Below, in pieces: positions 1-10,480 of a stretch of DNA of 64,000 bases. The notes below the pieces were generated by a model, which saw only the letters and a list, made by a program, of their open reading frames with translations, was not told the DNA's origin and made no database searches. The position numbers and the translations under genes are program-made. Source of the stretch: Sclerotinia nivalis (Eukaryota > Ascomycota > Leotiomycetes > Helotiales > Sclerotiniaceae). The first letter of the stretch is position 1; every line of letters starts with the position of its first letter. The stretch spans positions 4,712,001-4,776,000 of the forward strand of contig JAPEIS010000001.1 in the NCBI GenBank assembly GCA_029531795.1, given 5' to 3'.

Positions 1-594
1 TCCATTGCTTTCTCTTATTCATTGCCCTTTTCTACTACTCGTAGAAAAAGAAGTATATTTATAAAATTTTATTCTATTTCATATATAGTTGAAATCTTCA
101 ACTCAACATACCCGGCGAGAATACCAAAATCTTCTAATTTGAGTTTGAACACTAACTTGCTATTATAAGAGAATGTCTGATCTCACCACCCAAAGTAAGT
201 AGTTCTACCCTGAACAATAACCTCCTTCTGTTCACTAACATCTCGCTAAACTTCTCACATACCCTCCCTCCCCGCGCCTCTCCTCCTATAGTCCCTCAAG
301 CTCCCACCTGACCTCCACTTCCACCCCTATTGTCGCTTCTGTCAGCCGAAAATATTCCTACCTTGGTTCAGGAACCGAGACAAGACATTGAAGTTGATTC
401 GATTGACCATAACAATCAATCAAACACACCGAGTTAGACAATGCTGAGTTGTACGTTAGCACCGCCAATATTCACTTTTCGGCGCCTCATACCGCCGCTC
501 CGTCTCGCACTAACGGCCTTGAAGTACTGCCCAGCTATTTAAAAGCCCCTCCATTCCATACACAACTTCCCTCTGCCGTAAACCACGCATCACC
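1..594. other. Upstream spacer of first gene
   Basis: AT-rich at the left edge, becoming pyrimidine-rich (C/T tracts about 240-330) towards the start codon at 595, as is common in fungal promoters and 5' UTRs. I see no convincing coding region; an open frame beginning near 449 starts with TTG and only overlaps the following gene. Confidence 0.5.
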
Positions 595-1029
595 ATGCGA
601 CCCTCCCACCTCCCACGCTCCGCCACCTCCCCCGATCTCCCATCTCTTTCTACTGATTTCCCTACCACCGAAGCATACGAAAATGCACCAAATAGAGATG
701 GAGCCATAAGTCGCGTAGATCGATATTCTCGAATCATACCAGCCGCCCCAACAAATCCACCCCCACCTCCGCCTACAATCGCCAATTCCTCCCGCCCTAG
801 CGGTTTACGACACGTAACATTTGCCTCGGAAATCAAAGCTACCATGCAAAATACCATGGAATCCTCCTCTTCCTCCTCTCTTACCCCACAAACCTCTCTT
901 CCTATTGAAATTCCACGAAAACATCGATTTCGGCTCAATAACGCGCGTCAGGGGATGCAAAAAGCATTTTCTAGTATGCGTACGCATGCTAGTCCTTCTA
1001 CTATCACTGGACTTTCTTTGCGCAAAAAG

Positions 1030-1071
<42 letters not shown>

Positions 1072-2295
1072 ACGATGCCTGAAAGCTTTGCGAGCTCTGC
1101 GAAGAAGATATTAATAGGTGCTCCTACGGGAATGATTAAAAAGACACCTGAGGAGATACAAGAGATGTTGAGACAATTGGGTGCTAATGCTAAGGATTTT
1201 CCCCTTAGCGGGAGTAATGGTAGTTTTGATAAAAATGCTGTTGCTGACGAGGACATGGAGATCGGTGGTAGAGGCGATGGGGTAGGAGGGGGAATAAGTG
1301 AAGTACAAAAGGGAAAGCGAACTGCTAGGGCTAATTCTACCGCTTCTCAATCATCTTCTAAGTCTAGATCGAAATTTACATCTAGTATTATTCTTTCCTA
1401 TCCCGCCATATCGACATCCAAACCAAAACCCCACTTAAGCGCAAAACAACGCGGTAAACTCCCAGCTCGATCTCCTTCTCCATCTCCTTGTCAACCTCCT
1501 TCTCCACCATCTTCACCTATCCACCGCACCACATTCGCCCAATCAACAAAACCCCAAATCCCAAAAACACCAGAACAGGAAAAAAAACCCGTAGGTTGGT
1601 ACACCACAGCTACACTCGACGAAATCCGCGCGACGCTTCCTCCGATCAGAAGTCAAGATTTGATACCTGATGAAGAGATACCTGCGTTTGTAGAGGGATT
1701 GATGAGGGATTTGGAGGTGTTGAAGTGGGTTTGTCGGTGGAGGAGTGGGCAGTTGGATGAGGAGATTGGGGAGGTACGGAGGATGGGGTTGGGGGGGAGG
1801 GGTGGGGATGAGGAGGAGAATGAGGATGGGATGAATGTTGAGGATGATGAAGAAGAAGAAGAAGAAGAATACACCTGGCCCCAAAACAGTGAACCCAACC
1901 CCCGCTTCATAGACAGCGGCTGGTGCCAGGAAGAAATCAGCAGTTCCGGAATCGGAGCCCGCTGGTTCGTATTCGACGATGTGGAAAATATACTCGGAGG
2001 ACCTAAATGTCCTCTTACATATCCAGCTGATGATATCGAAGAAGAAAGGAATGAACATGAGCATGAGAATCAGGATGAGAATGAACATATCACAGAAACC
2101 CAGAACACCATCGAGAAACCCGAAGAAACCACCACGGGAAATTATGAAAGTGAGGAAAATTTCGCAGCAGAAGAAAATTTCGATGAGGACGCGAGACAGA
2201 TTAGTCAAGAGGAGATTTTGCACCAGGAGGAGATGATGCGGAGGGAGTTTAAGTTTACGCAGCTTGAGATTTTGGAGAGGGAAGGAATGATGTGA
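595..2295 (+). CDS. Acidic low-complexity orphan protein, 566 aa
   Basis: One uninterrupted frame starts at an ATG in good context (CACCATG). I do not recognise the protein and assign no function. The N-terminal third is Ser/Pro-rich and basic. A seven-fold Gly-Ser dipeptide run follows at residues 146-159. The middle is Ser/Pro-rich. A more ordered stretch begins around residue 335 (GWYTTATLDEIRATLPP) and continues through a helical segment containing EVLKWVCRW. A glutamate run follows (about residues 419-427), then a second ordered patch (GARWFVFDDVENILGG), and the tail is strongly acidic. This mix of disordered and short ordered segments is typical of rapidly evolving fungal nuclear or scaffold proteins, but that is inference. 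An in-frame intron cannot be excluded. Confidence 0.7.
1030..1071 (+). repeat. Coding hexanucleotide repeat (GGTTCT)x7
   Basis: Seven perfect copies of GGTTCT encode (Gly-Ser)7 inside the first gene. Unit length is a multiple of three, so copy changes keep the frame. A GAA run near 1848-1868 encodes the Glu tract of the same protein. Confidence 0.95.
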
Positions 2296-3484
2296 ATGTT
2301 TCTTCTCTTCTTTCTTCGTTTGGTCTCTTCTGAATTATGGTTCTTTGTTCTTTGGTGCTTGGTTTGGGGTTTGGTATGCGGTTTTGCGAATACAAAATTG
2401 GTTTTTTACGATACTGGGAGGCTTTGATGTATTTGGCATTTAACTTGGTTATGCGCCCTTCAAAAAAGGGGAATGTCGCAATAACTTTTGATACCACTTA
2501 TGATACAGTCGCTGGAAAGGAAATCTGCATTCTCTTTGTTTTTCACTTCCCTCCTATCTTCTCTCCGAAAAAATTGGCAGTTCTATGCGTGGGGATTCTG
2601 ATATTCATATATTCAGAATGCTCACGCATACTCAGCAGCATACTCGCCACTCAGCAACCTATCTAGCTAGTCATTTCTCTTCGCAAAAAGCTCTTTGACT
2701 GCATTCCACGCACTACACACTATAAAAAAGCGAATTAGGGTCGATTCTTCACGAAAATATGCCAAAAAGGTGGTTTAGCTGTACATATTGAACCCCACGC
2801 ATACGTCTCATATTCCAAGTCTGTGTTTCGATATCAGGATACTTTGTTTCTTATTTTCCTAACTTCCTGTATTAACATACGACCTCCAACATACGACTTC
2901 CAATACGCGCAACGAGATCTAGATTGCATTGGTTGTAATATTTGAATTTATGGGATATTATGGCATATTAGGGAAGGAAGGATTCATGATGGTCAATGAA
3001 TGGATAAATGGAAACTTATTTCAATTAAATAATTCTCCTCAACGTTACCTATGAGACTCTTCATAATATCATGTGATTTGTTTACGATGAATTGATGATG
3101 AATACATACCTATTGAAATGTAATAAATAGACTTAAATCAATAACATCAACTAAAGATTGCCAAATGAAAAATCATTATATATTTTCCTACACGAGATGA
3201 ACCAGTCTAAGTCTAATCTAGTCTATCTATATATCACCACACCTCCTGAAAAATAACTCCAAGCTCCAGACAAGGTTTATATATATGGTATGCCCGACCC
3301 CAATATTCCTTAGCAAGTATTGAAAACCCCAGGATACATAACTTTTTTAGCCCCCCAACTCCATCGCTGAATAAATGTCGATTTCATTTCGTATCCCAGT
3401 CGCGGACTAGAGATTAATTTTAATTCAAAACACCACACCCCTACCCTTCCCCTCCTTCCCCCATCCCTATATCGAACTCCCGTA
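2296..3484. other. Convergent 3' spacer
   Basis: Lies between the 3' ends of the acidic orphan (+) and the membrane protein gene (-). The first 370 nt remain open in one frame but look like 3' UTR. The rest is AT-rich with AATAAA-like stretches around 3120-3130. I see no gene. Confidence 0.5.
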
Positions 3485-5917
3485 TCATCGCCTCCTCCCC
3501 ACAATCCTAAACTCCCTCCCACCCCTATTCTTCCCATGAGCCATACCCTGTTCATCCACCCCACCGCCATCAACATCCACAAACCTCAACTGTGTTCTTA
3601 ACACCCAGTGCGGCAGAGGAATCTTTCCTCTCACATTACCCGGTAATAATTTTCCAAATTCTGAATCTCTGGTTGCAGCAAGTATTGCCGAGAAAGATTT
3701 GTTATGTGAGCGGCCATTAATATGGTATGCATATGCACCTAAAGCATTTGCAATGAGGGCGGCGAGAATTGCGAGACCGTAGGAAAGTAATAGGGTGGAG
3801 GAATGGTAGGCGTAGATATTTATTGATGTTGTGGAGAGGATGGAGGTATTGCGATAGGGACTATGAGGTTTTGTTAGTTTATTGCTTTGTAAATAAAATG
3901 AAGATGGTGAATACATACGATAATAAATTACTGCTCATAAAACTACATGTAACATTCCAACCCAACTCCTCCACTAAGGTCTCCAACGTCGCATTTCCCG
4001 CAAGGTTGATGTCTTGTATCCTTTGCTCACCCACTGTCGTATTATTACTGCCCATAGGATCATTTGATCTCCTCTCAAAAAATGCATCTAAATCGGAACT
4101 GCCAAGTAACGATGTATGAGCAATTTGCGTAGTGATTTCAGAAAAATATGTACTTGGAAGACCTGGATAAGAAGGAGCGGCTTGGAAGATACCCATTGTG
4201 CCGACGATTATATCGCTAACGGACCACATGTAGGCGGAGTATGCGTGTTGGACCATGAGATCATTGGAGAGTGGTGTATTGATATCTGGGTAAGGAACAG
4301 GATTTAGGACATGGAGAGATTTTTTGGTGATGGTTTGAGTACCTTCTTCGAGAGTGATATTAAGATTATAAGAAGCGTTGTGGAGTGCACAGACTGTGTA
4401 ATGATCCTCGGTTTGAAATGATTTTGACTTGACATAACGTGTATAACCCATCCAGAGTTGATTTGAAGCATTTTGAGGTTGTTCGAGTCGCATTTGAGGG
4501 ATAACGGTAACGCCGTTATTGGGTCGAGAGCTATTGCCATAATTACTCAGGTTAGGAACGAATGCGTAGTAATAGTTTGAGACTTCCGTGATTGGTGCTG
4601 TAAAACCCGCAATAAACTGGTCTCGAAGGTTTTGTATGATTTTGGCGGTGGCTGCATCAGCCTCTTTGCATTTAACAATGGGTCCGTAGAATTGTACATC
4701 GTAAGATGCATTGGAAAGTGGTGCATTTATCGGTAAGATTTTGCCTTGAGTTGCGGTGGCAGTGGACAAACGAGTGATAATTGTTCGTGGTCCGAGGAAC
4801 ATTTCGTTTTGTACATTTTCCGTGAGGTTCACTGCGACCGAATATGTGAATTTTGAAGGTTGGCTGGAACCATACATATCAAGAGAGGAGACATTGGCAT
4901 CTGTTCGGATAATTTTGGTACTGGGCATAACAAACAGTGTGCCGGGAGTGAGTATAGAAGCCATTGGTAGAGTCCTATAGGGTAATTATTATAAGGTTTT
5001 CACTAGAGCGGAGATATACAGTTTTACTCCCAGTCCCAATTCAACATCTTTTGGAAAGTTGATGAACAAGAGCAGAGTTCCAAAAATTGGCATTCCGAAA
5101 AGAAATAAACTAACTTTATAACCGTCGCAAGTAATGATGTAAGCTTAAGCTTCCAAAGCATTTCTTTATTGAAAAATGATATAACAGATGTATCGGCAAC
5201 GAAAGCAGCATCAAGGCATTTAATGGAGACTTTAGTATCTTTGTGATACAAAGATTTCCAAAGCCATTGGGTGTAAGCAAAACCAACAGAGCTGACAAGA
5301 CATACTTGTGAGATAAAGGCAGATGTGGTTCCATATCTATGTTATTATATCAGTTCATCCATTGCTATTTGAGAAGTAAACCGAGTTGCTGAGGCTTTTG
5401 ACGTGACGAAAAGAACTTACCTCAATGTCCATTGCTGCGAATAATAATCTCCAACTTGCTTCCCTACCATGCAACTATTAAACACATGATGAGAAACACT
5501 AGCAATAATTCCAATCAAAAGATTTCCTCCCATCGTAATTGGCGAACGCCAAAAAATCCCATCGTGATAATGGTGATGATTTGGCTCCGAACTTTCCACC
5601 GAATCATCCTCTGGTGCATTTAAATGTCTTATTGTTGAATGAATACTCTCTCCATCGGAATTTTCGGACTTCATAGAAAGATTTGAATGTATCGAATCTA
5701 CTCGATCTGGATATGGTCGCATTTCTTTGTCAATTTTGTCTACATGTTGGAAATATAAAGCTTCTTGATTATGGATTGTTTTTGGACAATGATGTGTCCT
5801 CTTTTCTTGCTCATCCATTTCGATCATATCCTGTATATTTGAGACTTCGTGATTGCGATTTGCCATAAGAACATAGTGATTCAATCGCACGAGATGAGAA
5901 GACTGAAGGTCTGCCAC
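3485..5917 (-). CDS. Multi-pass membrane protein of a fungal-specific family, 4 exons, about 716 aa
   Basis: Exons (transcript order) 5917-5421, 5336-5115, 4974-3919 and 3860-3485 sum to 717 codons including stop. Donors are GTAAGT, GTTAGT and GTATGT; the last intron has a CTAAC branch site. A soluble, charged N-terminus (about 140 residues) precedes hydrophobic segments around MGGNLLIGIIASVSHH, the second exon (SLLATVIK) and LPMASILTPGTLFV. A large extracytoplasmic-type domain with many Asn-x-Ser/Thr sites follows, then a last membrane segment (LSYGLAILAALIANALG) and a short tail. This layout matches a widespread Pezizomycotina family of unknown function. A second possible donor at 5027 would lengthen exon 2 by 29 codons, also in frame. 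Function is unknown. Confidence 0.75.
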
Positions 5918-6922
5918 AACGATCGAATGGCAAAGTGTTGGGTTTCGAAAAAGTGATCCCCCGGTTGAATTATATTCCGTAACCGTTGAAATCTAAAGCG
6001 AAGGGGTCGTCGAGAGACCCTCCCATACACTGAATAAATAGATCCAAGGTCTTTATTTTGAGAATATTGAGTATTGAATATATTCCAAGTCGACTGAAGT
6101 CTCGACTTTCAATCCACTTTTGAAAACTTTAAGGTTAATTGATTAAAGCTTCACGACGGCTAGTAAGAAAAAAAGTTTCTTTTTGATGATGATTTTGGAT
6201 TTTTGAACGTATTCAGCATCGTTTTGTATATTTGAAACAGTGAAAAGTCAGTAAAAACTAGGGCGAGCTTTCACGCTAAATATAAGAGGAGAGCGAACAC
6301 CTTTGCCCGGTTGACTAGACGGCGGCGTGGGTCGGGATTGTGACCCACAAAGACAGGAAAATCTATTGGAGTTGAGATTGTAACTATGGCTAATTTCTCA
6401 ATCAGAGCTCAATGATTGGTTCAAGCAAATACGTGGAAAGAAAAGATAGGTGCATGCTTCCTGCGGCTGTAACACTGAGCTGTGAGAAGGATTTGACGAA
6501 GACAAGATCAGCCCTCGCCCAAGGAGTGGAAGCAGGGCAGAATCCCGGCATCATCGTGATATTTCGCCAGCAATAAAAATATTCTCCATAATAGGATCTT
6601 CAATTGAATCAGATGCACCGAATTTTTTTAATTACGTAGATGATATAAGACGATGGATGGAGTTGATGGATGGTGCTGATGGATGGTGTTGTCGTCGAGA
6701 TAAACTGCCACGCAATTCCATATCTGTTTCAACCCCTGGCCCCTCAAATGATAACGAACCATTTTTGAGGCTCAGTGTATGTTTTTTCGACTTCTTCTCT
6801 GCCCAAGACAGAGACCAAATCCTCATACTCCAATATTAACATCGATCCTTTCTTCATCGTCACCAAGATTATCCTTCAAAGCGACGGAACATTCCCACGC
6901 CCACAAATCAAGATCCCTCCTC
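5918..6922. other. Spacer between two minus-strand genes
   Basis: Holds the 5' region of the membrane protein gene and the 3' region of the methyltransferase gene. Short open frames on both strands around 6632-6839 have no coding character. Nothing else recognised. Confidence 0.5.
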
Positions 6923-7717
6923 TCAAGTCCATCTCATCTTTCTCCCTCTCACAACAAATACCGGATCTTCATATCCACCCTCCTTCAAAACCACTTCTTC
7001 AACATTCTCCCAACCCCCACTTGCCCAAAAATAACCTCCGACCCATTTCCTCCTCTCTTCATCATTCATCCTCAACCATTTCCCCACAACCTTAGTTGGA
7101 AAACATCGATTACTAAAAGCCATGTGAGCTTCACCCCCATCCTTCAACACTCTCCTCATTTCCTCAAATACTTTGATCGGTTGCGTTAAGTAATCCACCG
7201 ATACATTACATATAACCACATCCATCGATGCATCATCAATTTCCTGAAATTTCGGATCAATGTTCAAATCTTTGACCAAATATTTGGTTAAATGATCATT
7301 TCGTTGTAATTCTGCTTCGTTCATACCAATTCCTATCATGACGGTTGGTTTGAGCGAAGATGGTAAATGTGAAACCCATGATGAACAGATGTCGAGAACA
7401 GATGATGTGGGTGTGATGATATTGGAATGGTAGTGTTTCAATGTGGATATAGCGCCATCGTCAATGTGTTGAACAAATCTTGGTTGAGAATACCATTCAG
7501 TGTCTGGTGATTCATCTTGTCGATGGAAATCTGAGGGAGTGAAATTGAAAGATGTTGGGTAGAGAGAGCGAGGAAGTGGTGTAATCTTTGGGAGGGGGGA
7601 TTTTGGTGAGGAGTCGCTGGTCATGGTTCTGTTACTAGTAAAGCTTTGAGTGATGAGAGAAAGATTTACTATAGGTTTGGAGAAGGTTGATTTCAGAAGA
7701 CGTCGATACATTGACAT
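6923..7717 (-). CDS. SAM-dependent methyltransferase-fold protein, 264 aa
   Basis: Single exon starting at ATG 7717. The basic, Ser/Arg-containing N-terminus (MSMYRRLLKSTF...) resembles a mitochondrial presequence. Conserved features are the segment YSQPRFVQHIDDGAI, a degenerate motif I (SSVLDICSSWVSHLP), the acidic-loop segment MIGIGMNEAEL, the motif IV region MDVVICNVSVDYLTQP and the post-motif helix FEEMRRVLKDGGEAHMAFSNRCFP. This combination is typical of a methyltransferase-11-like family shared by fungi and algae whose substrate is unknown. Motif I lacks a classical GxGxG loop, so catalytic activity is inferred. It is transcribed divergently from the SET-domain gene, with about 780 bp between them. 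Confidence 0.82.
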   Translation of the reverse strand: MSMYRRLLKSTFSKPIVNLSLITQSFTSNRTMTSDSSPKSPLPKITPLPRSLYPTSFNFTPSDFHRQDESPDTEWYSQPRFVQHIDDGAISTLKHYHSNIITPTSSVLDICSSWVSHLPSSLKPTVMIGIGMNEAELQRNDHLTKYLVKDLNIDPKFQEIDDASMDVVICNVSVDYLTQPIKVFEEMRRVLKDGGEAHMAFSNRCFPTKVVGKWLRMNDEERRKWVGGYFWASGGWENVEEVVLKEGGYEDPVFVVRGRKMRWT

Positions 7718-8496
7718 TTTGAATATAGGAATATGAATGTTTTATGAATTGTTTCGAGTTTCATTTTGGTGAAAGGAAGTTTGGTGTCAATTTTGAGGGG
7801 CAAGAAAATGGTACCGTCATGGACCAACAAAGCTTAATTTTAATGTCACAGATAGCTTCAAACGAGAAATGGGAAGTTTAATTCAACTTCTCTCAATTCC
7901 TTTCGTCCCGTCACATACTTCCTATGCAAATTATTAAGCTTCACATGTTCATTCATGCTTGTCGAGGTCAAATTCGGACTTTCCAATAATGATCAAAACA
8001 TCCGGTTCAATCACAGAAGACGCTTTCCACCAAAGATTCCTCACATGCCTTACATTCCTCAAACCACATTGATTAAGATTACTTTGCTTTGAACATCTCA
8101 AGCCTTCATATTTCTCCATCTAAAACTTCATCCTCAATTTCAAATATAACAGACAACTCTCATTCATTCAATGTTTCGCCAATTCAAGAACAATAGTATG
8201 AAACATCTGTACGGACACTAAAAAGCTCGGGTGGTGTCAAAGTCTGGGCGTCCGAAACTTGTTGTTATTTTGCATGGAAAAGTCTCCATGTTTCTTTTCG
8301 CATTGATGTTTCATCAGGAGCTAGATTTAGTTTTCAGCCCTGTGATTTTTTTCAGAATAAAAATCTGGGGCCAGGACCCAGTATCTCGAGAATAAACCAT
8401 ATTATTGAGGCTTGAGAATTTGATATATCTATCGTTTGATAATCTCGTGTTGAATCTTCTCTTTTGTATTACTTCATATTTTTCTCCACGTTCAAA
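7718..8496. promoter_or_regulatory. Divergent promoter region (methyltransferase / SET protein)
   Basis: Shared upstream region of two genes pointing away from each other. AT-rich with C/T stretches near 8090-8170. No known operator recognised. Confidence 0.45.
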
Positions 8497-10116
8497 ATGC
8501 ATTTCTCCTCAATTATTGCATCAACATCATTAATAGCATTCTCAAATGCGAATCTTCAATTAGATATATCAGATTCATTTTCGCAAATACAATGTTGGAG
8601 TTCGATTTTCTCATCTTCAAATTCAACATGTCCCTCAATAAACCTCAAACTATCACCCAACAAACACCACCAAGTCAACCTATCACAACTTCCTCTCAGC
8701 AATCCCTCTGATTCAGCATCACTCATATCATCCACGTCACCATGGCAATATGCCCCCTCCTGCTCTAACACCACCTCCACAAGCAACCTCCAATTCTGCG
8801 TCTACACATCCACAACCTTTGCCTCCGGCCGCGGCATCTCTCTTCTCACTACCCCAGCACTAGCATCTAAAATTGCCTCTCTCCCTGCATTTACCTCCTC
8901 CCTCCCATATACACCCATCTGGTCTCCCTCTCACCCCCCTCCATTCGAGATTCGGGATATCCCCGATCGAGGCATGGGCGTTATAGCCAACCGCACCATA
9001 AAACGAGGCACAATCCTCTTTGCCTACCCTCCCATTGGAATATACCACAATTCCGCCTTTCCCAAATCCACATCCTCATCATCACAATCCAAATCCCACA
9101 CCTCCCAACCCCAAACTCAACCCCAAACTCAACCCCAAACTCAACCCCAACCCTCAAACCACACCTCCCTCCTCCAACTCTTCCACCTCTCCAGCAGCCA
9201 ACTCCCCCCAGCCACCTCCCAAAAACTCTCCGGCCTCTCCTTCCACGAACCGCACCCCCAAACGCACGAAGGCACTGGAGTAATCGCGCGTCTCAACACC
9301 AACACCTTTGGCGAAGAATTTTTCGGACACGAACACAGTATTCTTATCCCCGAAACAGCACGTTTAAATCACGATTGTCGACCTAATGCGAATTATTATT
9401 TTGATGTGGGGAGGTTGATGCATTATACTGTTGCGGTGAGGGATATTGGGGTGGGGGAGGAGATTACTATTACTTGTGTGTTTTTTTTTCCTATTTCTCT
9501 ATTTCCTCGTATTCCTTTAAGAAAAAAAAAAGCTGGGGAAATTAACATGGGAAACTACAAAACCACAACCCGAGCTCAAGCTAACAAAAAAACCCCAGAC
9601 ACCGACCCCCTAACCCCCTACACGCCCCGGCGCGCCTCCCTCCACGCATCCTGGGGTTTCCACTGCACCTGCCCTCACTGCCTCCTCCCCCCTCCGCACC
9701 GACACACCTCCAACCGCCGCATCCGCACTCTAACCGCCCTCCACCAAACCCTCCTCTACAACCACACTTCCCAATCTCCCCCCTTGTCATCCCCCGCTGA
9801 ATACATCTCCGCCTCACACTATCTAATCACACTCTATAAATTAGAGGGATTAGAAGCGTATATAGGGGATGCGTATCGCAGTGCGGCGTTGGCGTATAGT
9901 TGTGCGGGGGAAGAGTGGGAGGCGAGGGGGTTTGCGGAGAGGGCGGTGGAGGGGTTGGTGCTTGGGGAGGGGTGGGGAGGGAGGGGGGTGAGGGAGATGA
10001 GGGGGCTGGTTGGGGAGGGGGTGAGGGGGCATTGGAGTTGGGGGAGGGGAGTGGAGAAAAAGGAGAAGGAGGGGGAGAGTGGATGTGGATGTGGATATAG
10101 GGTGGATGAGGGGTGA
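8497..10116 (+). CDS. SET-domain protein with predicted signal peptide, 2 exons, about 498 aa
   Basis: Start is the ATG at 8497 (a TTG-initiated frame begins 33 nt earlier). Residues 1-18 (MHFSSIIASTSLIAFSNA) look like a secretion signal, followed by a Cys-containing Ser/Thr-rich region. The SET domain follows: FEIRDIPDRGMGVIANRTIKRG, then RLNHDCRPNANYYFDVGR (the NHxC core) and GEEITITY. A post-SET type cysteine set (CTCPHC) comes after the intron. The intron 9476-9598 (donor GTGTGT, branch CTAAC, acceptor CCCCAG) is 123 nt with no in-frame stop; removing it restores the family pattern EEITITYTDPLTPY. A (QPQT)n repeat sits within the SET insert. Proteins of this class are predicted lysine methyltransferases (SMYD/SET5-like). 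Secretion is unproven. Confidence 0.8.
   Translation: MHFSSIIASTSLIAFSNANLQLDISDSFSQIQCWSSIFSSSNSTCPSINLKLSPNKHHQVNLSQLPLSNPSDSASLISSTSPWQYAPSCSNTTSTSNLQFCVYTSTTFASGRGISLLTTPALASKIASLPAFTSSLPYTPIWSPSHPPPFEIRDIPDRGMGVIANRTIKRGTILFAYPPIGIYHNSAFPKSTSSSSQSKSHTSQPQTQPQTQPQTQPQPSNHTSLLQLFHLSSSQLPPATSQKLSGLSFHEPHPQTHEGTGVIARLNTNTFGEEFFGHEHSILIPETARLNHDCRPNANYYFDVGRLMHYTVAVRDIGVGEEITITCVFFFPISLFPRIPLRKKKAGEINMGNYKTTTRAQANKKTPDTDPLTPYTPRRASLHASWGFHCTCPHCLLPPPHRHTSNRRIRTLTALHQTLLYNHTSQSPPLSSPAEYISASHYLITLYKLEGLEAYIGDAYRSAALAYSCAGEEWEARGFAERAVEGLVLGEGWGGRGVREMRGLVGEGVRGHWSWGRGVEKKEKEGESGCGCGYRVDEG
9108..9152 (+). repeat. 12-nt coding minisatellite encoding QPQT
   Basis: About three and a half copies of a 12-nt unit (CAACCCCAAACT) inside the insert of the SET domain. 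It is in frame and probably length-variable. Confidence 0.85.
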
Positions 10117-10480
10117 TGCGGGTTTTGGGTTTGAATTGATGAAGGTTTGAATTGATGAGGGTTTGAATTGGCGAAGAGGAATAGAGATGGTTGTATATGT
10201 GGATTTTGTTATTTTTATGTACTAGATTAATATGCTATGCTATGCTATATTTAAACCAACTCCATGCATGCTGCGCGCCTATTCCCAAATATGCCTAAAA
10301 TTAAATTGTTATATGCACCTAATGTATATCCCCATCCAACTTCCTTCCCTATGTACCAATTTCGCCTATATGCAATGTATTACAAACCCCTCTCTTTTCT
10401 CCCATTCCTATTTTCTCTTTCCAATATCTCATCTACCGCATCCATGACTTTTATTCACACCTCCTTTTATCCCCACATCC
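10117..10480. other. Convergent spacer
   Basis: Separates the 3' ends of the SET gene (+) and the CDF transporter gene (-). Contains a short repeat of GGTTTGAATTGATGA near 10130-10170 and a (TATGC) run near 10233-10247. No gene. Confidence 0.5.

Noticed and set aside
2337..2666. 109-codon frame after the first gene
   Set aside because: Overlaps the expected 3' UTR and has an unlikely hydrophobic, Cys/Phe-rich composition.
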